7,121 nucleotides of DNA, from NCBI GenBank assembly GCA_036260075.1, contig DATAAM010000089.1, forward strand, positions 1-7,121, in the 5' to 3' direction. The notes under the pieces were generated by a model. It saw only the letters and a program-made list of their open reading frames with translations, was not told the DNA's origin and did no database searches. This DNA is from DATAAM01 sp036260075. GTDB taxonomy: Bacteria > Actinomycetota > Acidimicrobiia > Acidimicrobiales > JAHWLA01. The translations under genes were made by a program, and so were the position numbers. Each line of letters opens with the position of its first letter. Position 1 is the stretch's first letter. Below, in pieces: positions 1 through 6,058 of the stretch.

Positions 1-66
1 GAGCAGCACGACGGCGCCCACGAGGACGCGCACGAGATGGGTCCGGCCGCCGGCGCCCCCGAGCAT
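1..66 (-). CDS. 5' end of a leftward gene, probable membrane or exported protein (partial)
   Basis: Only the first 22 codons are inside the window, reading MLGGAGGRTHLVRVLVGAVV then LL before the edge. A basic/polar start is followed by a hydrophobic run (VRVLVGAVVLL), which fits a signal peptide or first membrane helix. The function cannot be told. The ATG at 66 is chosen; an in-frame GTG at 75 would add VRS, but it lies in a small hairpin (CACCC at 75-79 with GGGTG at 84-88). Neither start has a convincing Shine-Dalgarno sequence. The stop codon of the small upstream gene on the same strand is about 22 bases away, so the two are probably co-transcribed. Confidence 0.5.
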   Translation of the reverse strand, partial: MLGGAGGRTHLVRVLVGAVVLL

Positions 67-88
67 CGATCTCACACCCGGGCGGGTG

Positions 89-268
89 CTACTCCTCGTC
101 TTCGACGGGCTCGTCGTCTTCGCCCGCCAGGCACCAGGAGGCGTGCTCGGCGCCGGGGGCGGCGCTGCACTCCGGGCAGGGCTCCGCGTCGGCCGACAGC
201 CGCTCGCCCAGGCTCACTTGCTTCAGCGCACGCGCTTCTTCGAAGCGGCGATGCCGACCCTTCTTCAC
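89..268 (-). CDS. Small CxxC/HxxxC hypothetical protein (putative zinc-binding)
   Basis: This encodes about 59 residues. The N-terminus is basic (VKKGRHRRFEEARALK), then comes CPEC at 31-34 followed by H42 and C46 (CPEC-x7-HASWC), and the tail is acidic (EDDEPVEDEE). The CxxC...HxxxC spacing suggests a small zinc knuckle, which is inference only; I do not recognise a named family. The GTG start at 268 is chosen because GGGGAG lies at 275-280 with a 6-base gap. The frame stays open upstream to an ATG at 325 (78 residues), but those 19 codons have many A/T third positions, unlike the region's genes. That ATG would also share CATG with the opposite gene and lie upstream of the -10 that could serve this gene. 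The gene is probably first in a transcript with the partial gene to its left. Confidence 0.6.
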   Translation of the reverse strand: MKKGRHRRFEEARALKQVSLGERLSADAEPCPECSAAPGAEHASWCLAGEDDEPVEDEE

Positions 269-274
269 GAGCAG

Positions 275-280
275 CTCCCC
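275..280 (-). promoter_or_regulatory. Ribosome binding site GGGGAG deciding the GTG start at 268
   Basis: On the minus strand GGGGAG is followed by six bases (CTGCTC) and then GTG AAG AAG. This is the only purine-rich SD-like element near a possible start of the small CPEC protein. The longer ATG at 325 has none. Confidence 0.45.
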
Positions 281-309
281 GGGTTGTCGGAACCGGTCAG
301 GAGGAGCCT

Positions 310-316
310 TAGTGTA
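310..316. promoter_or_regulatory. Symmetric divergent -10 element TAGTGTA
   Basis: The plus strand reads TAGTGT (310-315), a TAnnnT hexamer with 8 bases before the ATG at 324. The minus strand reads TACACT (316-311), also TAnnnT, overlapping it by five bases. The rightward transcript would be leaderless. A leftward transcript starting around 302-304 would have a leader of roughly 35 bases before the GTG at 268. A weak rightward -35 candidate (TTGTCG, 284-289) is 20 bases away, longer than usual. Confidence 0.45.
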
Positions 317-323
317 GTGGCGC

Positions 324-548
324 ATGGGCGACCAATTCGACGTGGAGGCCATGGTCCGCCGCTTCCGCGAGCGGGCCGAGGCTGTCAAGCGGCGCGGCGT
401 GCCGCCCATCGAGGGGCCGGAGCGAAAGCGCTTCCTCGAGCAGGCCCGGCTCGACTTCATGGACTTCGCCATGCTCGGCGACGCCGAGGGCTCGCTCGAC
501 GACGGCATCCTCACCCTGCGGGTGGACCTGCGCCCCAAGCCCGAGTGA
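324..548 (+). CDS. Conserved-type hypothetical protein, 74 residues
   Basis: This small soluble protein has an amphipathic, charged helical N-terminal half (DVEAMVRRFRERAEAVKRR). A central PPIEGPERKRFLEQARLDFM segment follows, and the end looks like a beta-strand (GILTLRVDLRP). There is no signal peptide, membrane segment or catalytic motif. The protein-like composition and high third-position GC support a real gene, but I cannot assign a function. The ATG at 324 is the only sensible start: the in-frame codons just upstream are GTG-TAG. AGGAGGAG at 299-306 is too far upstream (17 bases) to act as its ribosome binding site, so the TAGTGT at 310-315 and leaderless translation are favoured. Its 3' end faces rnd, 27 bases away, with no evident terminator between them. 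Confidence 0.75.
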   Translation: MGDQFDVEAMVRRFRERAEAVKRRGVPPIEGPERKRFLEQARLDFMDFAMLGDAEGSLDDGILTLRVDLRPKPE

Positions 549-575
549 CGCCCCCTCTGCCTCGTTCGACTTCAC

Positions 576-1733
576 CTAGCCGGTCGGCGGCCGCCGCGAG
601 CGGGCCTCCAGCACCAGCTCGCCGTCGCCGTCGAAGGCCAGCGCAGCCTCGCCCTCGACCAACAGCCGCACCGGCTCCCCCACCAGGCCGTGGCGCCAGC
701 CGTTGGCCAGGCGGGCCTCCTCCTCGCCCCGCAGGAACGCCACCAAGTCGGCCCTGGTGGCCAGCAGGCCCGCGTCGATCTCCAGGTCGGCGGCCAGTTG
801 GGCCACCCACGCCGACACCAGGGTGACCGCCGGTCGCAGTGTGCGATCGAGGTCGTCGGTCGCGGGCAGCCGCAGCTCCGACGAGGTGAGCTGCTCGCCG
901 CGGCGCACGGCGTCGAGGATGTGCCGAGCGGCGTCGCCCTTGAGGTAGCGGCCGTCCATGCCCCGCACCTCGCGCAGCTGCTCCACCGACTTCGGCGGGC
1001 GGTGGGCGATGGACGCCAGCGCCATGTCGGCCAGCACGAACCGAGGCGGCACGTCGAGCTCGGCCGCCCGCCGCTCCCGCCACGCCGCCAGCTCCTGGGC
1101 GATGCCGCGGGCCTTGCCCCGCAGCTGGCGCGTCTCCTTCAGCTTCCACCACACCGTCTCCGGGTCGGGTGAGCCACGGGGCCGGCGCAGCAGTGTCTCG
1201 CACTCCTGCTCGGCCCACGCCAGTCGCCCCCGCGCCTCCAGCTCGCGCACCAGGTAGTCGCGCACGGCCGGCAGGTGCTCGACGTCGGAGGCGGCGTACG
1301 ACTGCTGCTCGGGGGTGAGCGGCCGACGCGTCCAGTCGGTCAGGCGGTCGCCCTTGGGCAGGCGGCGGCCGAGCACGCGTTCCACCAGGGTGGTGAGCGA
1401 AGGGGTCGACATGCCGAGGAACCCGGCGGCCAGCTGGGTGTCGAACAGCCGGCTCGGGACGGCGCCGACCGCGGTTTCCAGCACTTCGAGGTCCTGGTCG
1501 GCGGCATGGACGACGGCCAGCCCCGGGCCTTCCAGCAGTCGGCGCAGCGGGGCCAGGTCGACGGCGTAGGGGTCGATCAGCACCAACCGGTCCGCCCACG
1601 CCAGCTGCACCAGGGCCAGGTTGGGGTAGTAGGTGCGCTCCCGGTGGAACTCCGTGTCGAACGCGTACTCGGCGGCGGCCAGCGCCTCGTCCACGGCGGC
1701 GTCGAGCGCGCCCTGCTCGTCGATCCATGTCAT
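576..1733 (-). CDS. rnd: Ribonuclease D (3'-5' exoribonuclease, DEDDy family)
   Basis: The 385-residue cytoplasmic protein has the length and layout of RNase D, a 3'-5' exoribonuclease that trims tRNA 3' ends and other structured RNAs. The DEDDy metal-binding residues are all visible. D26 and E28 lie in FDTEFHRERTYYPNLALVQL, D81 in VHAADQDLEVL, and Y146 and D150 in YAASDVEHL. Residues about 212-285 form the HRDC-type helical region (LREVRGMDGRYLKG at 253-266), followed by a C-terminal helical part. The ATG at 1733 overlaps the TGA of the upstream AI-2E-family gene in an ATGA, and no strong Shine-Dalgarno precedes it. Translation is therefore probably coupled and the gene co-transcribed from the divergent promoter near 2850. 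The Rnd-versus-other-DEDD-exonuclease call rests on the HRDC part. Confidence 0.93.
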   Translation of the reverse strand: MTWIDEQGALDAAVDEALAAAEYAFDTEFHRERTYYPNLALVQLAWADRLVLIDPYAVDLAPLRRLLEGPGLAVVHAADQDLEVLETAVGAVPSRLFDTQLAAGFLGMSTPSLTTLVERVLGRRLPKGDRLTDWTRRPLTPEQQSYAASDVEHLPAVRDYLVRELEARGRLAWAEQECETLLRRPRGSPDPETVWWKLKETRQLRGKARGIAQELAAWRERRAAELDVPPRFVLADMALASIAHRPPKSVEQLREVRGMDGRYLKGDAARHILDAVRRGEQLTSSELRLPATDDLDRTLRPAVTLVSAWVAQLAADLEIDAGLLATRADLVAFLRGEEEARLANGWRHGLVGEPVRLLVEGEAALAFDGDGELVLEARSRRPPTG

Positions 1734-2839
1734 GACGGCGGACGGCGCAGCTCGATGTAGGCAGCCTTGGCGGCGCCGGTGAGGGGCACCGCCAGCAGGG
1801 CGCCGACCACCCCGCCGGCCGACACGCCGACGAGGGCAGCGGCCATCGTGGCGGGCGGCGAGAGCTTCACGGCCTGGCCCACGAGGAGCGGGCCGAGCAC
1901 GTGGTTCTCGATCTGGAGGTAGACGACGAAGATCGCCGCGCACGCCACGCCTGTGGCGACGCCCTGGCTGAAGCCGAGCAGGACGAAGGGGATGCCGCCC
2001 GCGGCGCCGCCGATCTGGGGCACGAGGTCCCAGAGGGCCACCCACACGGCGGCGAGCGGCGTGAGGGGCACGCCGAGAGCGAGCCCGACGACGAGCACCA
2101 CGACGCCGGCGATGCCCGCCACCGCCAGCGAGCCGGCCACGTAGTGCCCCACGACACGATGGGTGAGCCGGGCCACGACGACCGCCCGCTCCCGACGGTG
2201 CTCGGGCACCAGGGCCCGCACCCGATCGACCAGCCGGGGGCCGTCGAGCAGCAGCGTGACGGCGAGCAGCAGCATCAGCCCCACCGCCAGCACCCCGTCG
2301 ACCACCCGGCGGGCCGCTCGTTCGAGCGGCGTGGTGTCTCCCGCCAGCCGGTCGGGCAGCTCCTCGATCCTGCGCTGGAGGCGCTCGGGCACCTCGGCCT
2401 CGCGCAGGTCGTCGCCGATGACGGGCAGGTCGCCGAGGTCCTCCACCACCCGCGGCACCTCGTCGCCGAGGTCGCGTGCCTGCTCCACGGCGGGCGGCAC
2501 GAGCAGCCACCCGACGACGGCGAACAGGGCAGCCAACCCGGCCAACACGACGGCGATGGCCGGCGCCCGTTGCAAGCGCAGGCGGCGGCGCACGAGCTCG
2601 ACCACCGGGTCGAGGCCGAGGGCCACCACGACGGCCACGCCCAGCGCGGTGATCGTGCGCGGCACCGAGCGGAACAGCCCCGTGAACGCGATGAGGCCGA
2701 CGAGGGCGGCCAGCAGCACGAGCACGGAACGCCAGTCGAGGTCGACCTCGCGCACCCGAGGCGCGGGCGACGCTGTCGCCAACTGCTGCTCCACGACGTG
2801 CTCGGCCCCCGGCGCACGTGCTGGGTCGGACAGGGCCAT
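1730..2839 (-). CDS. AI-2E/PerM-family membrane transporter (leftward copy)
   Basis: The 369-residue integral membrane protein is of the AI-2E exporter family (PF01594 type), whose members export small molecules or act as antiporters; the substrate here is unknown. Hydrophobic segments lie at about 38-57, 62-77, 93-115, 180-199, 232-258, 261-292, 294-308 and 332-355. The soluble loop at 116-178 is family-typical. Diagnostic motifs are LWDLVPQIGGAAGGIPFVLL (269-288) and IENHVLGPLLVG (310-321), including the conserved N and P. The start is the ATG at 2839, nine bases after TACAGT. The frame can be extended to an ATG at 2863, but the promoter element would then be inside the gene. The last codons overlap rnd by 4 bp. 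Confidence 0.9.
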   Translation of the reverse strand: MALSDPARAPGAEHVVEQQLATASPAPRVREVDLDWRSVLVLLAALVGLIAFTGLFRSVPRTITALGVAVVVALGLDPVVELVRRRLRLQRAPAIAVVLAGLAALFAVVGWLLVPPAVEQARDLGDEVPRVVEDLGDLPVIGDDLREAEVPERLQRRIEELPDRLAGDTTPLERAARRVVDGVLAVGLMLLLAVTLLLDGPRLVDRVRALVPEHRRERAVVVARLTHRVVGHYVAGSLAVAGIAGVVVLVVGLALGVPLTPLAAVWVALWDLVPQIGGAAGGIPFVLLGFSQGVATGVACAAIFVVYLQIENHVLGPLLVGQAVKLSPPATMAAALVGVSAGGVVGALLAVPLTGAAKAAYIELRRPPS

Positions 2840-2847
2840 GTGCTCGA

Positions 2848-2854
2848 TACTGTA
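2848..2854. promoter_or_regulatory. Symmetric bidirectional -10 element TACTGTA
   Basis: The plus strand reads TACTGT (2848-2853), eight bases before the ATG at 2862. The minus strand reads TACAGT (2854-2849), nine bases before the ATG at 2839. Both match TAnnnT and share five base pairs, so one 7-bp core could drive two leaderless transcripts that start about 20 bp apart. No clear -35 hexamer is seen because both flanks are coding sequence. Confidence 0.6.
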
Positions 2855-2861
2855 CGTGCCC

Positions 2862-3890
2862 ATGGCCGAGCCGCTGCCGACCGAGCGCCTCCGGCTCACG
2901 CCCCGGTCGGCCGTGCTGGCGGTGGCCATGTTCGGCGCCACGCTGGCCCTGCTCCGGGTGGTCGCGGCATCGGAACGCGTGCTCGGCTGGATGCTGGTGG
3001 CGGGCGCGGCAGCGGGCCTGCTGCACCCGCTCGTCGGGCGCCTCGAACGCCGGCTTCCCCACGGCATCGCGGTGGCGGTGGTGTTCGTCGGGTCCGTCCT
3101 GTGCCTGGGCGTCATCGGCTACGGCACCGTCGACGGCATCGTGCGCGAGATGCGCCACCTGCAGGAGGTGGCACCCCGCGAAGCGGCGCGCCTCGAGCGC
3201 GAGGGCCCGCTCAGCGAAGCGGCCCACGATGCCCACCTGGCCGACCGCGTCGAGCGCCTGGTGGAGGACATCCCGGAGCGTCTCCGGGGCGGCACGCCGG
3301 GCGAGGCCGTCCGGGCCGCGGCCACGCGCGCCGTGGCGTTCCTGGCCACCGGCGTCCTCACGCTGTTCCTCCTGCTGCACGGGCCCCGCATCGCCCGGGC
3401 GGGCCTCCAGCAGGTCCACGACCCGCAACGACGGGCGCGCGTGGAGCACGTCGCCGTCCGCGTCTTCCACCGCGGCTTCGGCTACGCCCGGGGGGCCATC
3501 GCCATGAGCGCGCTGGCGGGCCTCATGGGGTACGCGGTGGCATCGCTGGCCGACGTGCCCGGCCCCGCGCCGCTCGGCCTCTGGGTGGCCATGTGGGACC
3601 TCGTCCCCATCGTGGGGGCGGTCATCGGCGGGTTGCCGATCGTCCTGCTGGCAGCGGCCGTCTCGCCCGAGCGCGCCTTGGTCATCGGCGTCGTGTTCCT
3701 CGCGTACGAGGCCCTCGAGACGTTCGTGCTGCAACGGTGGGTGGAGCGGCGGTCGGTGCGAGTCGGCCCGTTCCTCACCGTGGCCGCGGGCGTGGTGGGC
3801 TTGGAGCTCTACGGCATCGGCGGCGCGCTGGTGATGCTGCTGCTCGTGACGTTGGCCGTCGCCACCGTCGAGGAGATGGCCCCGACCTAA
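2862..3890 (+). CDS. AI-2E/PerM-family membrane protein (rightward, diverged copy)
   Basis: The 342-residue membrane protein shares the AI-2E-family layout with its divergent neighbour. Two N-terminal hydrophobic pairs (about 17-56 and 67-90) come first. A soluble loop follows (about 95-152, with DIPERLRGGTPGEAVR), and then several C-terminal helices. The hallmark MWDLVPIVGAVIGGLPIVLL (244-263) is intact. The second family motif is degenerate: where the leftward copy has IENHVLGPLLVG, this one has ALETFVLQRWVERRSVRVGP (284-303), losing the conserved Asn and Pro positions. Its transport partner is unknown and may differ. The ATG at 2862 is probably leaderless from TACTGT. Its TAA interlocks with the TAG of the opposing lipoprotein gene. 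Confidence 0.87.
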   Translation: MAEPLPTERLRLTPRSAVLAVAMFGATLALLRVVAASERVLGWMLVAGAAAGLLHPLVGRLERRLPHGIAVAVVFVGSVLCLGVIGYGTVDGIVREMRHLQEVAPREAARLEREGPLSEAAHDAHLADRVERLVEDIPERLRGGTPGEAVRAAATRAVAFLATGVLTLFLLLHGPRIARAGLQQVHDPQRRARVEHVAVRVFHRGFGYARGAIAMSALAGLMGYAVASLADVPGPAPLGLWVAMWDLVPIVGAVIGGLPIVLLAAAVSPERALVIGVVFLAYEALETFVLQRWVERRSVRVGPFLTVAAGVVGLELYGIGGALVMLLLVTLAVATVEEMAPT

Positions 3891-4855
3891 CCGCCGTTGC
3901 GGATGGCGGCCAGGTCGGCTCGGTCGGCGGCGTCGAAGTCGACGGGCGGCGGGCCGCTGAGCACCTGGCCCACGAGGTCGGACTCGATGGCCCAGTACAT
4001 CACCGAGTCGCGGTTGCGCGAGTGGCCCTCGTGCTCCGGGTCGTCGCGACCCGTGTCGACCACGAGGTCGACGAGCCCGAGCAGGTGGCCGAGCTCGTGG
4101 GCGGCCACCGCCTGCTCCAATCGGTCGGCGTCGACCAACGGCGAGGACGCCCCCTCGACCTGGTCCGGGAACACCGCCGCCGTGTCACCCCGGACGGCCA
4201 CGCCGAGGACCGACGTTGTCGGGCTGTACCGGCCGGCCAGGAACAGCAGCCGCACGACGGCTTGCTCCGCGGTCCGCGTCGTGCGGGCGTGGCGGTCGGA
4301 CAGATCGCGTATCTCGTCGTCGCCCGTGCTGCCGTCGCCCGCGGGGAGGGCCACGGCGGACGCCACCACGACCGGCTTGCCACTGGCCTGCCGAAGGAGG
4401 GCGGCGACGTGGTCGAGGGTGGCCTGCCCGGGTGTGGCCCCGGGCTGCACCAGCGGCTCGATCACCACCCGTTCGGCCCGCTGCGGCTGGAGGAGGGTGC
4501 GGGCGTAGGCCCCCGGCAGGCCGCGGGCACCGCCGTCGGAGGTCGACGGGGCGCGGGTCGTCGACGGCCCGCCTCCCGATCCGGCCGTGGTGCTGGTGGC
4601 CCCGCCGCTGCCCCGCCTCGTCGTCGTCGTCGTGGCCACCCGTCCGCTGGAGGTGGTCGTGGTGCGGTCGTCACCCGCCCGCGGTCGGTCCCCGTGGGCG
4701 GCCGTCGTGGTGGTCCCCTCGTCGTCGCCCCCGAAGAGCATCTCGCCCCCGTCGTCCCCACCGGCGCGCTGTCCGCCCGAGCAGGCGGCGGCGAGGAGCA
4801 ACGAGGCCACGGCAGCGGTGGCGGCACGCAGTCGGGCTCGGCCCCCGGACGCCAT
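3887..4855 (-). CDS. Secreted lipoprotein with zinc metalloprotease motif (HExxHxxGxxD)
   Basis: The 322-residue predicted lipoprotein has a basic N-terminus, a hydrophobic core and a cysteine at 25 (LLLAAACSGG), fitting signal peptidase II cleavage and anchoring on the outer face of the membrane. Residues about 47-106 are a Thr/Ser/Gly-rich, low-complexity linker with TTTT runs. The C-terminal domain carries HELGHLLGLVD (253-263), giving zinc ligands H253, H257 and probably D263, with catalytic E254. DPEHEGHS and a Met-turn candidate SVMYW (M286) come after it. That order fits metzincin-type peptidases; Asp as third ligand is known from snapalysin-like enzymes. The substrate is unknown. The start is the ATG at 4855, eight bases after TACTCT. 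The upstream in-frame ATG at 4882 would spoil the signal peptide and cross the promoter. Confidence 0.8.
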   Translation of the reverse strand: MASGGRARLRAATAAVASLLLAAACSGGQRAGGDDGGEMLFGGDDEGTTTTAAHGDRPRAGDDRTTTTSSGRVATTTTTRRGSGGATSTTAGSGGGPSTTRAPSTSDGGARGLPGAYARTLLQPQRAERVVIEPLVQPGATPGQATLDHVAALLRQASGKPVVVASAVALPAGDGSTGDDEIRDLSDRHARTTRTAEQAVVRLLFLAGRYSPTTSVLGVAVRGDTAAVFPDQVEGASSPLVDADRLEQAVAAHELGHLLGLVDLVVDTGRDDPEHEGHSRNRDSVMYWAIESDLVGQVLSGPPPVDFDAADRADLAAIRNGG

Positions 4856-4863
4856 GACCCGGA

Positions 4864-4873
4864 AGAGTACTGT
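4864..4873. promoter_or_regulatory. Overlapping divergent -10 elements AGAGTACTGT
   Basis: The plus strand reads TACTGT (4868-4873), seven bases before the ATG at 4881. The minus strand reads TACTCT (4869-4864), eight bases before the ATG at 4855. The hexamers overlap by the central TA. Both genes would have leaderless transcripts starting at or next to their ATG. The rightward hexamer is identical to the one at 2848-2853. Confidence 0.6.
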
Positions 4874-4880
4874 CCGAGCC

Positions 4881-5411
4881 ATGCCGCTCTTCTCGTTCGA
4901 GGGCAAGTCGCCCCGCGTCCATCCCGACGCCTTCGTGGCCCCCACCGCCACGCTGGTCGGCGACGTGGAGATCGAGGCAGGCGCGTCGATCTGGTACGGC
5001 GCCGTCATCCGAGCCGACTTCGCGCCGGTCATCGTGCGGACGGGCGCCAACGTGCAGGACGGCTCGGTGCTGCACGGCCCGCCCGGCCACACCACGGAGA
5101 TCGGCCCGGGGGCGACCGTGGCCCACCTGTGCGTGGTGCACGGGGCCATGCTCGGCGAGGAGTGCCTGGTGGCCAACGGGTCGACCGTGCTCGACGGCGC
5201 CCGCGTCGGCGCCCGGGCGCTGGTTGCCGCCCACTCCCTCGTCACGGCCGGGCAGTTCGTGCCCGAGGGGTTCCTGGTGGCGGGCGCGCCCGCCGAGGTG
5301 AAGCGCCCGGTCGAGGGCTCGCCCGCCGAGATGTGGGTGCGGATGAACCCGCCCGCCTACGCCGAGCTGGCCCAGCGCCACCTGCGCGGCATCACAGCCG
5401 TCGACGGCTGA
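4881..5411 (+). CDS. Gamma-class carbonic anhydrase-like hexapeptide-repeat protein
   Basis: The 176-residue left-handed beta-helix protein is of the gamma-carbonic anhydrase/YrdA/PaaY type, normally a cytoplasmic trimer. Hexapeptide-style turns run from about 20 to 135 (VGDVEIEAGASIWYGAVIRA, TGANVQDGSVLH, VGARALVAAHSLV). The three expected zinc-binding histidines are present: H65 (GSVLHG) and H82 and H87 (VAHLCVVHG). The family residues R44, D46, Q59 and D60 are also present. It may hydrate CO2 or be one of the many homologues without measured activity; the sequence alone does not separate these. The C-terminal helix is typical (PAYAELAQRHLRG). The ATG at 4881 lies seven bases after TACTGT. 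It converges on a lipoprotein gene with 18 bp between the stops. Confidence 0.88.
   Translation: MPLFSFEGKSPRVHPDAFVAPTATLVGDVEIEAGASIWYGAVIRADFAPVIVRTGANVQDGSVLHGPPGHTTEIGPGATVAHLCVVHGAMLGEECLVANGSTVLDGARVGARALVAAHSLVTAGQFVPEGFLVAGAPAEVKRPVEGSPAEMWVRMNPPAYAELAQRHLRGITAVDG
5395..5410. repeat. Perfect 16-bp palindrome at the end of the carbonic anhydrase-like gene, possible terminator
   Basis: CAGCCGTCGACGGCTG is its own reverse complement and spans the final codons and part of the TGA. As RNA it could form a six-pair stem closed by a UCGA loop on either strand. No T-run follows in either direction, so it is not a canonical intrinsic terminator. Its place between two convergent genes only 18 bp apart is the reason to mention it. 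Confidence 0.3.
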
Positions 5412-5429
5412 CGCGCTCCTCCGGAACGA

Positions 5430-6050
5430 CTAGGCGACCTTGGCTGTCGCCTTGCGCACCAAGTCCTCGACGACGGCGCGGTCGACCTCGGCGTTGGCGA
5501 CGATGAACACCACGGCGCTGACGACGTCGCCCTTGCGCACGGCGACCATCATCCCGTTCAGAGGGACGTTTGTGATGCTGGCCTTGAGGCTGAACGCCGC
5601 CGTGTCGTCGCCCATGCTGGGGAAGTCGACCGACTCGAACGTGCCCCGCATTGTGGTGCCCTCGACCACTTCCTCGAACGTCTTGCACTGATCGGCGATC
5701 CTGCGGCCCTCGGCCATGGCCTCGGCGGCCTTGCCCGCCTCGTACGCCTGCACCTCGTGGCTGATCTGGCTGATGCCCTCGGCGGTGGCGAACTCGGCCG
5801 AGGCCTCGGCCTCGGCGGGCACCGTCTCGTCGGTGTCCTGCTCGAGGCAGGCGGCCTCGTCGGCGGCCTTCTCCTCGCTCTCCTCTTCTTCCTCGACCTC
5901 CTGCTGCGTGAACCCGGAGGGCACCTCGGCCTGCGTGAGGAGGTAGCCCTGCAGTGTGGCCTCGGTCAGTGCCTTGCTGTCGTCGCCGTCGCCGCACCCG
6001 GCGGTGACGAGTGCGAGCACCAACAGGATCGGCGCGAAACGCTTGTGCAT
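5430..6050 (-). CDS. Putative lipoprotein of unknown function
   Basis: The 206-residue protein has a short basic N-terminus, a hydrophobic core and a lipobox-like LVTAGC with cysteine 19, so it is probably membrane-anchored outside the cell. After LTEATLQGYLLTQAEVPSGF comes a strongly acidic stretch (EVEEEEESEEK, 51-61). Then comes an alpha/beta-looking domain with cysteines at 68 and 122 that could pair, and strands near 150-185 (AAFSLKASI, MMVAVRKGDVVSAVVFIV). The overall pattern recalls the extracellular sensor-like domains of actinobacterial lipoproteins and PknH-type kinases, but this is a weak resemblance and no function is assigned. The ATG at 6050 is chosen for the signal peptide and because TAGCGT ends eight bases upstream. 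The IS481-family element lies immediately behind that hexamer. Confidence 0.75.
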   Translation of the reverse strand: MHKRFAPILLVLALVTAGCGDGDDSKALTEATLQGYLLTQAEVPSGFTQQEVEEEEESEEKAADEAACLEQDTDETVPAEAEASAEFATAEGISQISHEVQAYEAGKAAEAMAEGRRIADQCKTFEEVVEGTTMRGTFESVDFPSMGDDTAAFSLKASITNVPLNGMMVAVRKGDVVSAVVFIVANAEVDRAVVEDLVRKATAKVA

Positions 6051-6058
6051 GGTGGCGC

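Noticed and set aside
323..326. Opposite-strand start codons sharing one CATG at 323-326, and likewise at 2861-2864 and 4880-4883
   Set aside because: Any ATG preceded by C creates an ATG on the other strand, and these happen to be in frame with the leftward genes. In each case the candidate leftward -10 would fall inside the coding region, and a better placed downstream start exists (GTG 268, ATG 2839, ATG 4855).
576..3734. A 1052-codon leftward open frame spanning rnd and the AI-2E genes
   Set aside because: Only the part from 1733 down is protein-like (RNase D). The rest is Arg/Gly/Pro/Ala-rich sequence typical of a wrong frame in GC-rich DNA, and it lies over two recognisable membrane protein genes.
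4616..4640. CGT-rich triplet repeats as a regulatory or CRISPR-like repeat
   Set aside because: They are the codons of the Thr-rich linker of the lipoprotein in reverse complement, without a regular repeat-spacer structure.
1901..5506. A 1201-codon rightward open frame
   Set aside because: It has no recognisable domain, an Arg/Gly/Pro/His-rich composition, and crosses five well-supported genes on both strands. It is open only because stop codons are rare at this GC content.
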